A stretch of 64,000 bases of DNA from positions 3,162,001-3,226,000 of the forward strand of contig JABRWF010000006.1 in assembly GCA_018343915.1 (NCBI GenBank), written 5' to 3'. Shown piece after piece: positions 40,355 through 53,282 of the stretch (its first letter is position 1; every line of letters begins with the position of its first letter). The notes beneath the pieces were generated by a model, which worked only from the letters and a program-made list of their open reading frames with translations, searched no databases and was not told where the DNA came from. A program made the translations under genes and the position numbers. Source of the DNA: Agroathelia rolfsii (Eukaryota; Basidiomycota; Agaricomycetes; Amylocorticiales; Amylocorticiaceae).

Positions 40355-41144
40355 TTACATAGCTTCAGGAGGTTCGTCCATACCCACTACTGTACCCATA
40401 CCATCGGCAACTGTGTTAAATATGCCACCGTTGTTTTGCTCGCCTGCAGCAGTCTCGCCATCAGCTTCAGGGTCACTAACAAGTGCTTCTACTACTTCGC
40501 TGGCACCACCTGTCTCTTCCGCTTTCGCAACCGCAGAAGAAATACTGGCCGGTGGCGTGTACTCACGTACTGCAGCAGCAATTGCAGCAGCGAGGTCCGT
40601 TGATCTATGAAATAGGCAAGATGCATCAGATGCCTTGTGAAGCATCAGTGCAGCAGTATGGACTCACGGCATGCCGAGCGCTTCTGCTAACGCGTTGATT
40701 CGCGCCTCAATCGACTCGTCGTCGTCATGTAGACTCTTGTCTGATGGTTCACTACCGGTGGTGCGTGATTTAGGCTGCCCCCTCCAGCCTAGCTTCGGGC
40801 CTCTTGCATGCGGATCCGGATGCAACTGGGGTGGTCTTTTGCCCAAGGCTAGGTTCCACCATCCACCAACTTCGTTCTTCCATTGCAAGCTACGGTAGGC
40901 GAAATAGCTCACATATAAAACGGCGAGGACGGACAGAATATCTTGGAGAAGACAGAATGTCAGCCCATAATGCAAGCAAGGAGAAAACGTAGTGCATACA
41001 TATGAGAGTATCGAGTCGTGTGTTGGACAATGGTGGGTCAACAGGATGCATCGCCTTCTTGTCACGGCCAGGCGGCAAACTCGAGCGGTTGCCAGTCACG
41101 CTGGTAGTCGAGCCATTGGATTTGGTGTGGTTTCGCGGTGACAT
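40355..41144 (-). CDS. single-pass membrane protein of unknown function, 222 residues
   Basis: Three exons in phase: 41000..41144, 40668..40941 and 40355..40604. I do not recognise the family. The N-terminus (about 48 residues) is polar and basic; one membrane helix follows at about 49-66 (ILSVLAVLYVSYFAYRSL); then KNEVGGWWNLALGKRPPQL, a Pro/Gly/Ser-rich basic stretch, an acidic cluster DDDESIEARINALAEALGMP, an Ala-rich helix and an acidic Gly/Thr-rich tail. No signal peptide, so it is likely a tail-exposed protein of the ER, Golgi or nuclear envelope; this is inference. The three clean introns make a real gene likely. Confidence 0.7.
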
Positions 41145-43566
41145 GATGTGAGGTAGTGGTTTGAGTAGTGAACAAGACGATGTAATCCTCCAAGTTGGAT
41201 TTTATGGGTAAATCGTGCAGGCAATGAGTGACGTCATGGTGGCAAGTTGGATGAGGTGACGTCGTCACCTCCGCGAATTCAGGTCACACATCAACGCAAT
41301 CCCAGCCGATTCAATGTGCTGTACATGCCATGTTTATCACTTCGGTAACCGACTGGTACCGTGAGGTTTAATAATTTTCCATGAGCGTAAAGAGCAACTG
41401 AAACCAGGTATAACTCCGCATCCTTGACTAAGCAAAATTAATGGAAGTTGCTGTTATTCTGAGGCTGTAAGGAGCTCGGAATTCGTTCAATGCATCTATC
41501 GTTTTGCATTAGCACTGCTACTGCGTATCATATACATCAACCTCTCAGGGAAGAGAGAGTTGCTAGCCAATTTAGCTGCAAAAGCCCTTGCAAGTGTTTG
41601 ACAGTTGAACACATGCTGATCAAACATTGCATGAGTGTAATGTAGAACTACAATGACAGCATGAACCAGTATAGATGATGTATTATCTCTCAACTGCGTC
41701 TCAATCGTGAATATTGTGTATGTGTCCAGCGTACTAATACATGTGCATTTATATTTTTACCTGCATACTATCATTATTACCATGTCTAGTAGCTTTCTAT
41801 AGCTAGGCGTCTTAACAAATAAAATGGCCGAAAAAACTTACCGATGATGGATTTAATATGCTTGATTCCATTCATCAGGCTATTTAGTACTGATCATCTC
41901 TGGGATAGGCTGTGATTGTAATGGGTAGCGGGGTACGATTAAAAAGCACCACTGGTGACCGGTCAAAGATTTCCAGGATGCTGAGAATCATTCTGCTCAG
42001 AAGTGTGATAGATATGCTATATGTTAGAGTTATCAGCGGTTTATTGAAGGGTATAGGTTAGGCACTCCCTGATACCTAATACTTAGCATCGTACCCTTGC
42101 AGAGGCCCCTGAGAAATGGGATGAAATCGCGATATTATTAGTACATATATGCTGTAGAAATCTTACATTTTCTACCTGTAAATTTGTTAAGAGAAATTCA
42201 TGATTTTTCTCTTGTATTTCGAACGCTAAACACTTACTACATTCATAATCACATTTATAGAGCTAACCATAATAAGAATTCTAGATTATTTGAGATTCCT
42301 TGAACTAGATACAAAAGCTTGATAGCTTACAGAAAGTAGACAACACCTATTCCACTCTAAGATTCCTCTAAAGCTGAAAATAAAATAAAACACATACCAT
42401 CTCTAAATATAATAAAAGATATTGATTCATGATGTCTAATGTGACTCTTGAAATGTCTTTGATGCGATTTGACAATTGTCAAGTAAACAATAATGGTGTC
42501 CCAGACAATAAGTGCTCCCCAAGCGGTTGAGCAGACTACAAATGTGATTTAATAAATTGGATAACATTGATAGGGGAAGAAAAACCCACAGATATTCCTG
42601 TTAATTTGTTAGCAAAATTCTTAAAATTTTTGATATATGTATTCTGCTCAAAATATCATACCTTTAATTTCCTCCTTTATAGGCAAGAAACAATGCCAGT
42701 GTTATATTGAACTATAGTAGTTCTCGGTTGTATAGTGTGGCTATATGCTAGCTCACAAGTTACCTGTTATAAAGCAAACACTTACTTGTGTGAAAAGTGC
42801 AGGCTTTGGATTGTTCCTAAGATAAGGCAAGGTTTCCTAGGATAGGAAGCAATTAGTAACTATGCTATACTTAAGATAAGATAATAGCCGGTGTCCCTTT
42901 AAGACTACCTACTTAATTTCCCTTAGGAAAGGCTTCTGATCTTGTCTTGTAGACTTTGTAAGTCTGGGGTGAAGTTAGTACCCTGGGAGCTAGTCTTGTA
43001 GACTATTTAACTCACTATTTTCGAGTGAAATAACTTATATTTTACAGCTGATTTAGCTAGGGTTTATATACTACAAAATATTCTAATTTCTGAAGGATTT
43101 ATAAGCAATGTCTTTGCTTAAGTAATCTGCTTGGTAAGCAAAGAGCGTAAGGTTTATGCTGACAAATCCGCTCTGTAAGCTAAGTATAGTATTTATAAGC
43201 AAATTGAATATTTGAATGAATAGGAAAATGATATTAGTAATATATCTCAAATATTACTAATGTCTTTGAAGGTGATTACTAATTTATTTGTGTGATTTAT
43301 AAGCTGATTTATAATTACAATTGTGTATTAGTAAGTAAAGTGAATTGTTTTAACAAAAGATATTTAAAATGAATATTGAAATATAGATATATTTTGGAAA
43401 TATTCAGAATAAAGTGAATGAATGATTGCTTTATATCTCCACAACTAATGGTTGTAAATTCTTGAAATAAATAATAGTGATAGATGAGATATAAAATGAT
43501 TTATTGAAGTGTTCATTGGAATATTTAGAAAGATTGGATGTATTGAAATATGCATATCTTTCAATA
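41145..43566. other. gene-free transition into AT-rich repeats
   Basis: Intergenic DNA to about 41.9 kb, then AT-rich sequence. No gene or clear LTR end recognised. Confidence 0.4.
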
Positions 43567-44530
43567 TGTTAACTGTAAGGGAGTGTACTATGACTTTGAC
43601 AACTATAATAACTATGACTATGACTTGGGGCAATAGGAGCAGCACAATAGGGGCTTAGAGGCATAAAGAGAACCTGGGGCAATAAAGAACAATGATAGTA
43701 TTGACAAAAGAGGTCTGTGAGATAGGGAACATCTCTTAGACCTTAGTAACTTAAATACATAATTGTATACTATTTGTCACAACCATAGTTATACCATGCC
43801 ATAGACACTATAGCATTTATTCATGTTTAATAAGCATACATTCAGGTTTACCAAGTATTTAATATTATTATTATCAAGCCACAAATCATGGTATAGAGGC
43901 TATGATACATAGCATCTCACAGTATATTACTTATAAGTCATAGTATATTACAGCAAATCATAGTTTATGATTTGATCATAGCTTAGCTCTAAGCCCAAGG
44001 CTTAGAAGAAGGTATATCATTGTTTCCGCTCCCTTTTACTGTCGCGCTGGTTGTGACATGTCACGCGTCACGTCACACAAAAGAGCGTAACTTTACATTT
44101 TCTATCTTCCAGGCACTATCACAGTTACATAGGAACCACAACACATCATGATAATCATTGGAACAATCAAGGAGGATCCTAGGAGTTATATTGGAGTATT
44201 TAGTAAGGGTTAGAAGCTAGGAGAGCGTACCAATATAGAGAACAATAGTATACCATCATGTATTTAAACCTTTAAGGTCTAAGAGATGTTCCCCATCTCA
44301 CAGACCTCTTTCGTCAATTCTAGTATTATTGTCTCACTGTCTAAAGTCCCCTTCAAGTGTCTATCAGCCTTAAGAGTATTTCCTTGTCTCTATACCGCTC
44401 CTACAAGTCCAAGTCATAAGTCACAGTTATTATAGTTATCCTAATCATAGCTTTGTTCTTATAAGTAACCTCAGGGTTGGAAACCCTAGAGGCGTTACTG
44501 CTGGCCCTGTACTAGGTTGTATTAACTATT
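43567..44530. repeat. fold-back arrangement of repeat family C/D
   Basis: 43567..43774 is the inverted copy of family D plus the C/D junction; 43775..44255 is a plus-strand family C copy; 44256..44530 is family D in plus orientation. The two outer arms are therefore inverted repeats of about 200 bp or more around a 480-bp centre. The arms share, for example, GTCTAAGAGATGTTCCC. Confidence 0.6.
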
Positions 44531-44624
44531 CCTTATCTTTCATAGTCTTTCACAGAATATATCATCATAGTATTAATAGCTAAAATCATAGTATTGCAGG
44601 ATATTGCCTTAGGCCTGTGACACT

Positions 44625-45155
44625 ATTGTTCTCCTACTTTGGTATGCTTTTCTAGTTACTAATCCTTACCAAATGATCCAATATTATTTCTAGGTTCTTC
44701 CTTGATTGTTTCAATGATTATCATGATGTATTGCAGTTCCTGTGTAACTGTGATAGTGCCTGAAGATGGGGAATGCAAAGTTACACTCTTTTGTGTGATG
44801 TGATGTGTGACATGTCACAACCAGCGCAACAGTGAAAAGGAGCAGAAATAATAATATACCTGTTTCTAAGCCTTGGGCTTAGAATTAAGCTTTGACTAAA
44901 TAATAAACTATGGTTTACTATGATATACTATGACTTATAGATAATATAATGTGATATATTATGTATAATAGCCTCTACAGCATGATTTGTAGCTTGATAA
45001 TAATAAATACTTGAGTGATTTCATAGTTATCTTGAGTGTATACTGAATAAACCTGGGTATATGCTTGGTAAACCTGAATATATGCTTGGTAGATATGATT
45101 AAACACTATAGTATCTATGGCATGGTATAACTATAGTTGTGACATAAATAAGTTT
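44625..45155 (-). repeat. family C repeat, inverted copy
   Basis: Minus-strand relative of 43775..44255 and 12466..12990; outer ends read TGTGACACTATTG on the left and GTTGTGACA on the right. Confidence 0.6.
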
Positions 45156-45179
45156 TCCCATAGATAGCACAAACCCTTA

Positions 45180-46640
45180 TTATATTGAGGGTGCACCTAG
45201 GTACTTTATTAATCTCACTTATAATTGATGCTCTCTGTAAATATATCATACACTTCATATGTAATTCTTACATGGGGATTTACACTACCACCTAATGAGA
45301 GAGAGAGAGATAGGGGGGGGGGCTAAAACAGAGGGTCTAGGGCTGAGGAATTAACCCTGAAGGCAAAGAGAATATTTTTCATGGGTATACCCAGACTCTC
45401 CTAATCTTTCTTTATTTTCCTGTATTTTTCTTGTACTTTTACAATTTTTCTTGGACTTTCTATATATTATTTATTCACAATGGACAGCCTAGAACAATTG
45501 GTTACAGAGTACTTAGTTATATAACTGGCCATTATTGTACCTTTGTACCAGTACCTATTAGTAAACAGAGTCTAGACCCTTCTAGTTCCTTCCAAGTCTA
45601 GACTCTTGATCAATCAGCTGATGATGCAATGATTGCACTATCATGCTCAGTCATCCATTTGTACTATGTTTAACATTCCTTTCTATTTCTGTCTCTGTGC
45701 ACAGACCATTCAGAAGCACACAAACCACCCCTGAAACTTATATAAGGACCCTATAACACTCCCTGAAGGCCTTAGCTTTGACCTTTTGCCTTTAGGTGAG
45801 TAAATAAGCATGTATACCTCTCTTTACCATTTACTAATATATTTGCCTTTAGGCTCATTATCCTAGCCCTCTCACCCTTGCCCTCCCTTTGTGCCTAGTT
45901 AGCCTAGGGATTGTATAAGGACCTAAGTAAGCCAAAGAACAGGCTTTTCTACCTTCCTCCCCCTCTTTATATCAAGTCCCTTAATAAATCAGGGCAAAGT
46001 GTGACTTAGGGTTGTTACCCTCTAAGAAAGAATCTAAGCGTCTTAGAGTGTTTAGCACTCTCTTCTTTACTAAGTAAGCAGTAACAAGCCATTAGCCAAT
46101 AGTAGCTTTTGGTGGAAAGTCTTCTAGACTTGGAGTACACCTTTAGAACCTAGTAGTGGTACATTATTCTGTTTGTGGTGTGAGTAGGGGTCACCTCTGT
46201 TATTTAGATAGTCAAGAGCATAAGCCTTGACAATATTAGTAATCTACTTATTAAGGAAATATAGTCTTTAGGTTACTTGCCTAAAGATAAAGAGGTTAAA
46301 GCTAGGGCCTTCAGGACAAGTTACATATCAAGGGTATACTTCTTGACTATGTGACTTTAGGCTTAGAAGGCCTACTTGTTCCACAATCAAATAGTATACT
46401 CTTTAAGCATAAGATCTAATACCTAAGTAAGAGCTTTCCTATAGCATTGTCTCCTATATCTATTGAGAAGGGCAACCAGGTACTTGGTTATCTCTTACTT
46501 AATTGATGCTCTTATGAATATTCACACATTTCACACAAAAACTCTTATATAGGGATTTACACCACCACCTAATTAAGAGAGAGGGGGAGGGAGGGGAAGG
46601 AGCTAGGAGAGAGGCCTAGGCCTGAGGATTATACCCTGAA
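45180..46640. repeat. AT-rich repeat family F, two related pieces around an LTR
   Basis: 45180..45376 and 46440..46640 share long blocks (TTAATTGATGCTCT-like, GGGATTTACAC, CACCACCTAAT) and end in GA-rich tracts. The first is interrupted by the family B LTR at 45377..46232. It appears to be another LTR family in minus orientation: CTCTTTGCCTTCAG is seen on the minus strand near 45360. Confidence 0.5.
45377..46232 (+). mobile_element. family B solo LTR with perfect target duplication
   Basis: 856 bp, ending GCCTTGACA, flanked by ATATT on both sides (45372-45376 and 46233-46237). Very similar to the copy at 51161..52016. The 5' TG is mutated to TT. Confidence 0.85.
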
Positions 46641-46709
46641 TATCAAGAGCACACTAGACTCTTATTACTAAAACTCAACCAATGTCCACAGAAACCCCTT
46701 GAAGATATA

Positions 46710-48659
46710 TATCAAGAGCACACCTGACTCTTGTTACCAAAACTCAACCAAAGCTCATAGTAACCTCTGTAAGGTATAAGGTAGGTGGTAAGGCCTATTT
46801 TACACTTCCTAGAGCTTGGGATGTAGGGGTATACACTTCTTGGTGCCCAGTCTCTATTCTCATATAAACTTGAGTTCTTCTATTACCAAGCTATACTCCA
46901 AGTGTAAACACTTTCCAGTAAGGTCTATAGTTGAAGCACAAGTTGTCTTGTGTATATAGATATAGATAGAGGTATCTTAATCCTGATAAGTACAGAGCTA
47001 GTCTTTGCTTACTTGAGTATACTGAGCACTATGATAGTTGTAATCAACAACTGTAAGTGGCTAGCATAAAGCCTGAGCCTGTATTATGCAGTATATATAT
47101 AGAGAAGCACTAAGCAGCCTCTAAACAATAGATAGTACAAAACACATCTATTACCTCTTAGCATAGAGTAGGAAGGATTTTGTAGAGTAAGAGAGAGAGG
47201 GGTAGGACAGGCTTTGTAAGCCTAGAGTGAAGTGACTCTAAAGATGAAGTTTTTATTATGTTAGTTATTACTTAATATATAGCACTACTTATACTTACCT
47301 AAAGACAAAGAGAATAAATCTAGGTCTTTAGGTAGAGGTACTATAGAGTTATATACTAATTCTACCTGGTCTATATACTGGTATATAGTCTATATATAGG
47401 GGTACTGTTACAAGTTGCTTGTTGTATTATAAATTTATTTAAGATTTTTCATTATTTTTCAGATTTTTCTCTAATTTTTCTCAATTTTTTGGTATATAAT
47501 ATATATATTATATAAGCAAACATTACATAAGTACTTTAATGACTAAGCAAAGTCATGTGATCAGTCATTATGTGACTAGCCATCATGTGACCACTAGTTA
47601 TGTGACTTATTATGTAACAAGTCTAGAGCATGGGTCCAGATCACAATACTATTATAGACTTACAATAGTGTAATATTACATTATACTTAGCACCTCTGTG
47701 TATAGACTATGTACTAGGTGTACAAACCAGGTAGAAATAGTATATAACCCTATAGTACCTCTACCTAAAGACCCCAGATTTGTTTTCTTTATCTTCAGGT
47801 AAGCATAAGTAGTGCTTTGTATTCAAGTAGTTACTAATAATAAAACTTTGTCTTTAGAGTCACTTTACTCTAGGCTTACAGAGCCTGTCCCTCCCCTCTC
47901 TCTCTTACCCCACAAAAATCCTCCCTGCTCCATGCTAAGAGGTAATAGGTGTACTTTGTGCTATCTATTGTTTAGAGGTGGCTTAGTGCTCCTCTACATG
48001 TATACTACATAATATAGGCTCAGGCTTCATGCTAGCTACTTGTAGTTGTTAATCACAACTATCATAAGTACTTAGTGCACTTAAGTAAGCAAAGACTAGC
48101 TCTATACTTATCAGGGTTAAGATGCCTCTACCTATATCTATATATAAAAGACAACTTGTGTTTTAACTATAGATCTTGCTGGAAAGTATTTATACTTAGA
48201 GTACAGCTTGATGATAGAAGAACTCAAGTTTGCATGAGAATAGAGACCAGGAACCAAGAAGTGTACACCCCTGCATCCCAAGCTCTAGAAAGTGTAAAAT
48301 AGGCCTTACCGCCTACCCTATACCTTACAGGGGTTACTGTGAGCTTTGGTTGAGTTTTAGTAATAAGAGTCAGGTATACTCTTGACAGGTACTGAGTATA
48401 GTGTAATATTGCATTATAATGAGTCTATTGTGATGTTATAGTCTGGGCTCATATTCTAGACTTGTGCATATATAATAAGTCATATAACTAGCTGTTACAT
48501 GATGGCTAGTCACATAACTTGCTTAGTCATTAGGATACTTATATAATATTTATGTAATATACAAGTTATATATCAAAAAATAGAGAAAAATCAGGAAAAA
48601 ATCAGAAAAATAATAAGAAATTCTAAATAAATTTATAGTACAATAAGCATCTTGTAATA
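46710..48659 (-). mobile_element. family A solo LTR, middle level of nest
   Basis: Ends TATCAAGAG and CTTGTAATA (decayed termini), flanks ATATA/GTATA (4 of 5). Split by the plus-strand LTR at 47406..48387. Confidence 0.7.
47406..48387 (+). mobile_element. family A solo LTR with perfect target duplication, inner level
   Basis: 982 bp, TGTTACAAG to TCTTGACA, flanked by GGTAC on both sides (47401-47405 and 48388-48392). Intron-like module at 47799..47857. Confidence 0.9.
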
Positions 48660-49113
48660 GTATAGGGTAGGCAGTAAGGCCTTTTTTACTCTTCCCAGGA
48701 CTTGGGATACAAGGGTGGACATACCTTGTGCACTGTCTTTATTCTTGCTCAACTCTGAGCTTGCTAATTACCAAGCTTTACTCTAGACTTACTAAGTCTT
48801 CAAGTAAGGTCTACTATTGAGACACAAAGTTTCTTGTATATACAAGTAAGTATACAGGGTCTCTTAACCTTGATAAATGCAGGGCAAGCATTTGTTTACT
48901 TAGGTGCACTAAGCACTATATATTCTGTGTTACTACAAATGTAAATGGTCACTACAAGGACTGGACCTATCTTATGTATGCACACAGAGACTACACTAAG
49001 TAAGTCTCTATTATAAACAGCACTAAGCATGCTTATAACCTCCTAGCACTAAGTAGAGAAGATTTTTATGGGGGAGGGGAGAGGGATAAGATAGGGACTC
49101 TAAAAATAAAGTT

Positions 49114-50096
49114 TGTCAAGAGCATACCTGCCTCTTGCCACCAAAACTCAACTAGTGCCTACATAAACCTCTCTAAGATATGAGGTAGCCTGTAATGGCT
49201 GTTTTACAACTCCCAAGGCCTGGGATACAAGGATGTACACGCCTTGTGTGCGATTTCCACTATCACTCAAGATGGAGCTTTGCTATCACTAGGCTTTACT
49301 CTAAGTCTACAAGACTTTGAAGTGAGGTCTATAGTTGGGACACCAATCTGTCTTATGTATGTAGATATGCATGCAGGGTATCTTAGCCTTAATAAATGCA
49401 GGGCAAGCCTTTGTTTACTTAGGTGTACTAAGCACTATGATTTTGTGATTAACAACTGCAAGTGGCTAGCATAAAGCCTGAGCCTATTTTATGTAGTGTA
49501 TATGTAGAGGAGTACTAAGCAACCTCTAGACAATAGGTAGCACTGAGTACACCTATTACCTCTTAGCATAAAGTAGGGAGGATTTTGTAGGGGAGAGAGA
49601 GAGGGGGGGGGGGACAGGCTCTACAAACCTAGAGTATAGTAACTTTGAAGACAAAGGTTTATTATGTTAGCTAACTATTAAATATAAAGCACTACTATAC
49701 TTACCTAAAGATGAAGAGAACGAATCTGGGGTCTTCAGGTAGAGCACTATAGGGTTATATACTATTTCTACCTGGTCTGTGCACTGGTACATGGTCTGTA
49801 CACAGAGGTGCTAAGTATGATGTGATATTGCATCATAGTAAGTCTATGATAGTATTATGTTCTAGACCCATACTATAGACCCGCTTATATAACAAGTTAC
49901 ATGACTAGTAGTCACATGATGGCCAGTTACATGATGACTGATCACATGACTTTACTTAGTCATTAAAGTGCTTATGTAATATTTATTTATATAATATACA
50001 TATTATATACCAAAAAATTGAGAAAAATCAGGAAAAATTCGGAAAAATAATGAGAAATTCCAAATAAATTTATAATACATAGATCAACTTATAACA
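49114..50096 (-). mobile_element. 3' LTR of element 1
   Basis: 983 bp, TGTCAAGAG to CTTATAACA on the plus strand. It matches the 5' LTR fragment at 58214..58461 better than other family A copies. The module's donor is kept (49704) but its acceptor reads CTTCAA, a mutated 3' splice site. Confidence 0.8.
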
Positions 50097-50111
50097 TTAC
50101 CTCCTCCTTAG
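50097..50111 (-). other. polypurine tract of element 1
   Basis: CTAAGGAGGAGGTAA on the minus strand directly abuts the 3' LTR, the expected primer site for second-strand synthesis. Confidence 0.65.
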
Positions 50112-51160
50112 GAGCAATCCACCTCGGGTTGCTATTCTGTCAAATTGTCCTAGTTTTGGAATGGAAGAAGATTAAATAATGCAGCACTAATCTTTCTTGG
50201 AGCACTAGGATTGGACTTATAGAATTCTCTGATTGCATCATCTGCATGCATATTTAATTCTCTAACCCATGTTTGTTCCCCTAGGTATTCTTTTCATGTT
50301 ACCAGAAACTCTAGTTTTCCCCACCGTATTCTTAAGTTGAGTACTTCTTTCATTTTATATTCTTCTTCTCCTTCTACTTCTACTGGAGGTAAAGGCTTTT
50401 GGTGCCAATCCAAGGTATGATGTGGTTTTAGCAAGTGAATGTGGAACACATTATGGATTCTAAGATTGGCTGGAAGGTCTAACTAGTAGTTCAAGTCATT
50501 TAGCTTTTTCTCTACTTTATAGGGGCCAATCCATTTCTGACTTAACTTCTTGGATGGTCTATTAAGCTTCAAATTTTGTGTATTTAGCCAAACTTCTTAT
50601 CCTTCTTCTAAATCTGGGAATATCTTTTTTCCTTTATTATATGACTGTTCTATTTATTCTTTTGCTAAGCCTAATGCTGCCTATGCCTCTTTTTGTACTT
50701 CCTTAGCATTTTCAATCCAGTTGAAGGCTGCTGGAGTCAGATTTGGAATGTCCCTTGCTTTCCAATTTGGAATATAGCCATAGGTTAATTCAAAAGTACT
50801 AGTATATATACTCTCATTTTTCCTATTATTGTGCATAAATTCTGCATAAGATAACAATTCTATCTAATTTGTTTGTCTATGATTGCAGAAAATTCTTAGA
50901 TATTACTCCACTTCTTAATTAACATGCTCAGTCTATCCATCACTTTATGGATGATATGCAGTGGACAGGGCTGTTTTGATGTGTAAACTAGTATATATAT
51001 CTTTTATTACTTAACTAGCAAACTGAGGTTCTTGGTCTGATGTCCATATTAATGGGGCACCATGTAATTTAAATACATTTTTGACATATAGATTGGCTAT
51101 ATCCTTGGCTGATATATTTTCATTGGTTGATATGAAATGTGCCAATTTAGTAAGCCTATT

Positions 51161-52016
51161 TGTCATGGGTACACCTAGACTCTCCTAATCTTTCTTTATT
51201 TTCCTGTATTTTTCTTGTATTTTTATAATTTTTCTTGGACTTTCTACATATTATTTATTCATAATAGATAGCCTAGGACAATTGGTTACAGAGTACTTAG
51301 TTATATAACTGGCCATCATTATACCTTTATACCAGTACCTATTAGTAAACAGAATCTAGACCCTTCTAGTTCCTTTCAAGTCTAGACTCTTGATTAATCA
51401 GCTGATGATGCAATGATTATACCATCATGCTTAGTCATCCATTTATACTATGTTTAGCATTCCTTTCTATTTCTGTCTCTGTGCACAGACCATTCAGAAG
51501 TGCACAGACCACCCCTGAAACTTATATAAGGACCCTGTAACACTCCCTGAAGGCCTTAGCTTTGACCTTTTACCTTCAGGTGAGTAAATAAGCATGTACA
51601 TCTCTCTTTACCATTTACTAATACATTTGCCTTCAGGCTCATTGTCCTAGCCCTCTCACCCTTGCCCTCCCTTTGTGCCTTGTCAGCCTAAGGGTTGTAT
51701 AAGGACCTAAGCAAGCCATAGAACAGGCTGTATTGCCTGCCTCCCCCTCTCTATATCAAGTCCCTTAATAAATCAGGGCAAAGTGTGACTTAGGGTTGTT
51801 ACCCTCTAAGAAAGAATCTAAGCATCTCAGAGTGTTTAGCACTCCCTTCTTTACTAAGCAAGTAGTAACAAGTCATTAGCCAATAGTAGCCTTTGGTGGA
51901 AAGTCTTCTAGACTTGGAGTACACCTTTGGGACCTAGTAGTGGTATATTGTTCTGTTTGTGGTGTGGGTAAGGGTCACCTCTGTTGTTTAAATAGTCAAG
52001 AGTGTGAGCCTTGACA
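51161..52016 (+). mobile_element. family B solo LTR inside the integrase of element 1
   Basis: 856 bp, TGTCATGGG to GCCTTGACA, flanks CTATT/CTATC (4 of 5). TATATAAGG near 51525 and intron-like module 51580..51636 (57 nt, GTGAGT to CTTCAG). Confidence 0.85.
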
Positions 52017-52202
52017 CTATCTACTACTACTAGAATTGAGTTAAACCCTTGTGACTTAGGTAGTTTGACTATTAAGTCTGAGGTAACATGTTCCTATGGT
52101 TTTCCAGGTACAGGTAAAGGTTGGAGGAGTCCAGGTAATGCTTGTTGGCTTGGCTTGTTTGCTTGACAGAGTAAGCAAGAGTCTACATATTGGTTTATTT
52201 CT

Positions 52203-52418
52203 TTTGTCATGTTAATCTAATAGTAGTTTCTGCTAATAAGTTCTAAGGTTTTTATACAACCAGAATGACCTGCAAGGGCTGAATCATGGTATTTAGCCAT
52301 AATTTTTTCTTTTGTCATGTTAATCTAATAGTAGTTTCTGCTAATAAGTTCTAAGGTTTTTGTACAACCAGGATAACCTGCAAGGGCTGAATCATGGTAT
52401 TTAGCCATAATTTTTTCT
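52203..52418 (-). repeat. 108-bp in-frame tandem duplication in the integrase zinc region
   Basis: Two copies of 108 bp (36 codons) side by side. Each encodes the His-containing start of the HHCC domain (HDSALAGY or HDSALAGH) through LISRNYY and a stop in place of Trp. Confidence 0.75.
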
Positions 52419-53282
52419 TTGAGTTCCTTATTTGGGGGTACAAAAACCTTTTCTCTGTATAAAACCAATCCGTCCTCTGTTTCCCAATCCTGCAATCCTA
52501 GTGTAATCTGTTATAGGCCAATCTTGACAATTTGATAGAGGGATTCCAGCAACTTAGTGCTCTCCTTTCTAATTTCTGCCAAGATCTCCTTTTCACCTTT
52601 AACTATTATTTATCCTCTCTTAGCAGCCATTACTCTGAAATGGGAGGGTTGGAGTACAGTGACATTGAGGTTATCCTGGGAATCTTTAGTATAGAAATCT
52701 GGTCTTCTAGATAGGGCATCAGCTCATTCATTGGTTGACCCTTTTTTGTAACATAATATAAAATTATATTCTTGTAGGATCCAATACCAATGCACTTGTT
52801 GACAGCTTAGGTATTGACTTATTGCCCAATATTCCAAATTTTTGTGGTTTGACCAGATCTTCACTAGCTTAGGTAACCCAATAATATAGTGGCGCCATTC
52901 TTCTAGTGCTCAAATAATTACAAGCATTTCCTTATCCCAGATATTGTAATTTTTTTGTACATTATCCATGGATTTGGAATGGAAGGCAATAGGGTGCCAT
53001 TCACCATCATCCTGCAACTGGGAGAATACTCCTCCTATTGTATATCCTGAGGTATCAGTTTTAATCTGACTTTCTTGCTGGTGATCATAGATAGCTAATA
53101 CTGGGGCAGTAGTAAAAGCCTTCTTGAGGTAGTCAAATGATTCTTATTCCTCTTTTTCCCATTTCCAAGTGCCTTTGCCAGTTAACCTATCTAGGGGTTT
53201 AGTAATCTTACTGAACCCTTTGATAAATCATTGGTAATAGTTGGCTAGACCTCTAAACTTCTGAATATCCTTGACTGTTGTA

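Larger units (their letters stand above)
46641..49113 (-). mobile_element. family A LTR, host of a nest and of element 1
   Basis: Pieces 46641..46709 and 48660..49113 are one minus-strand LTR. It is split by the LTR at 46710..48659 and cut off at 49114 by the chromovirus element 1, so the rest must lie beyond the window. Confidence 0.65.
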
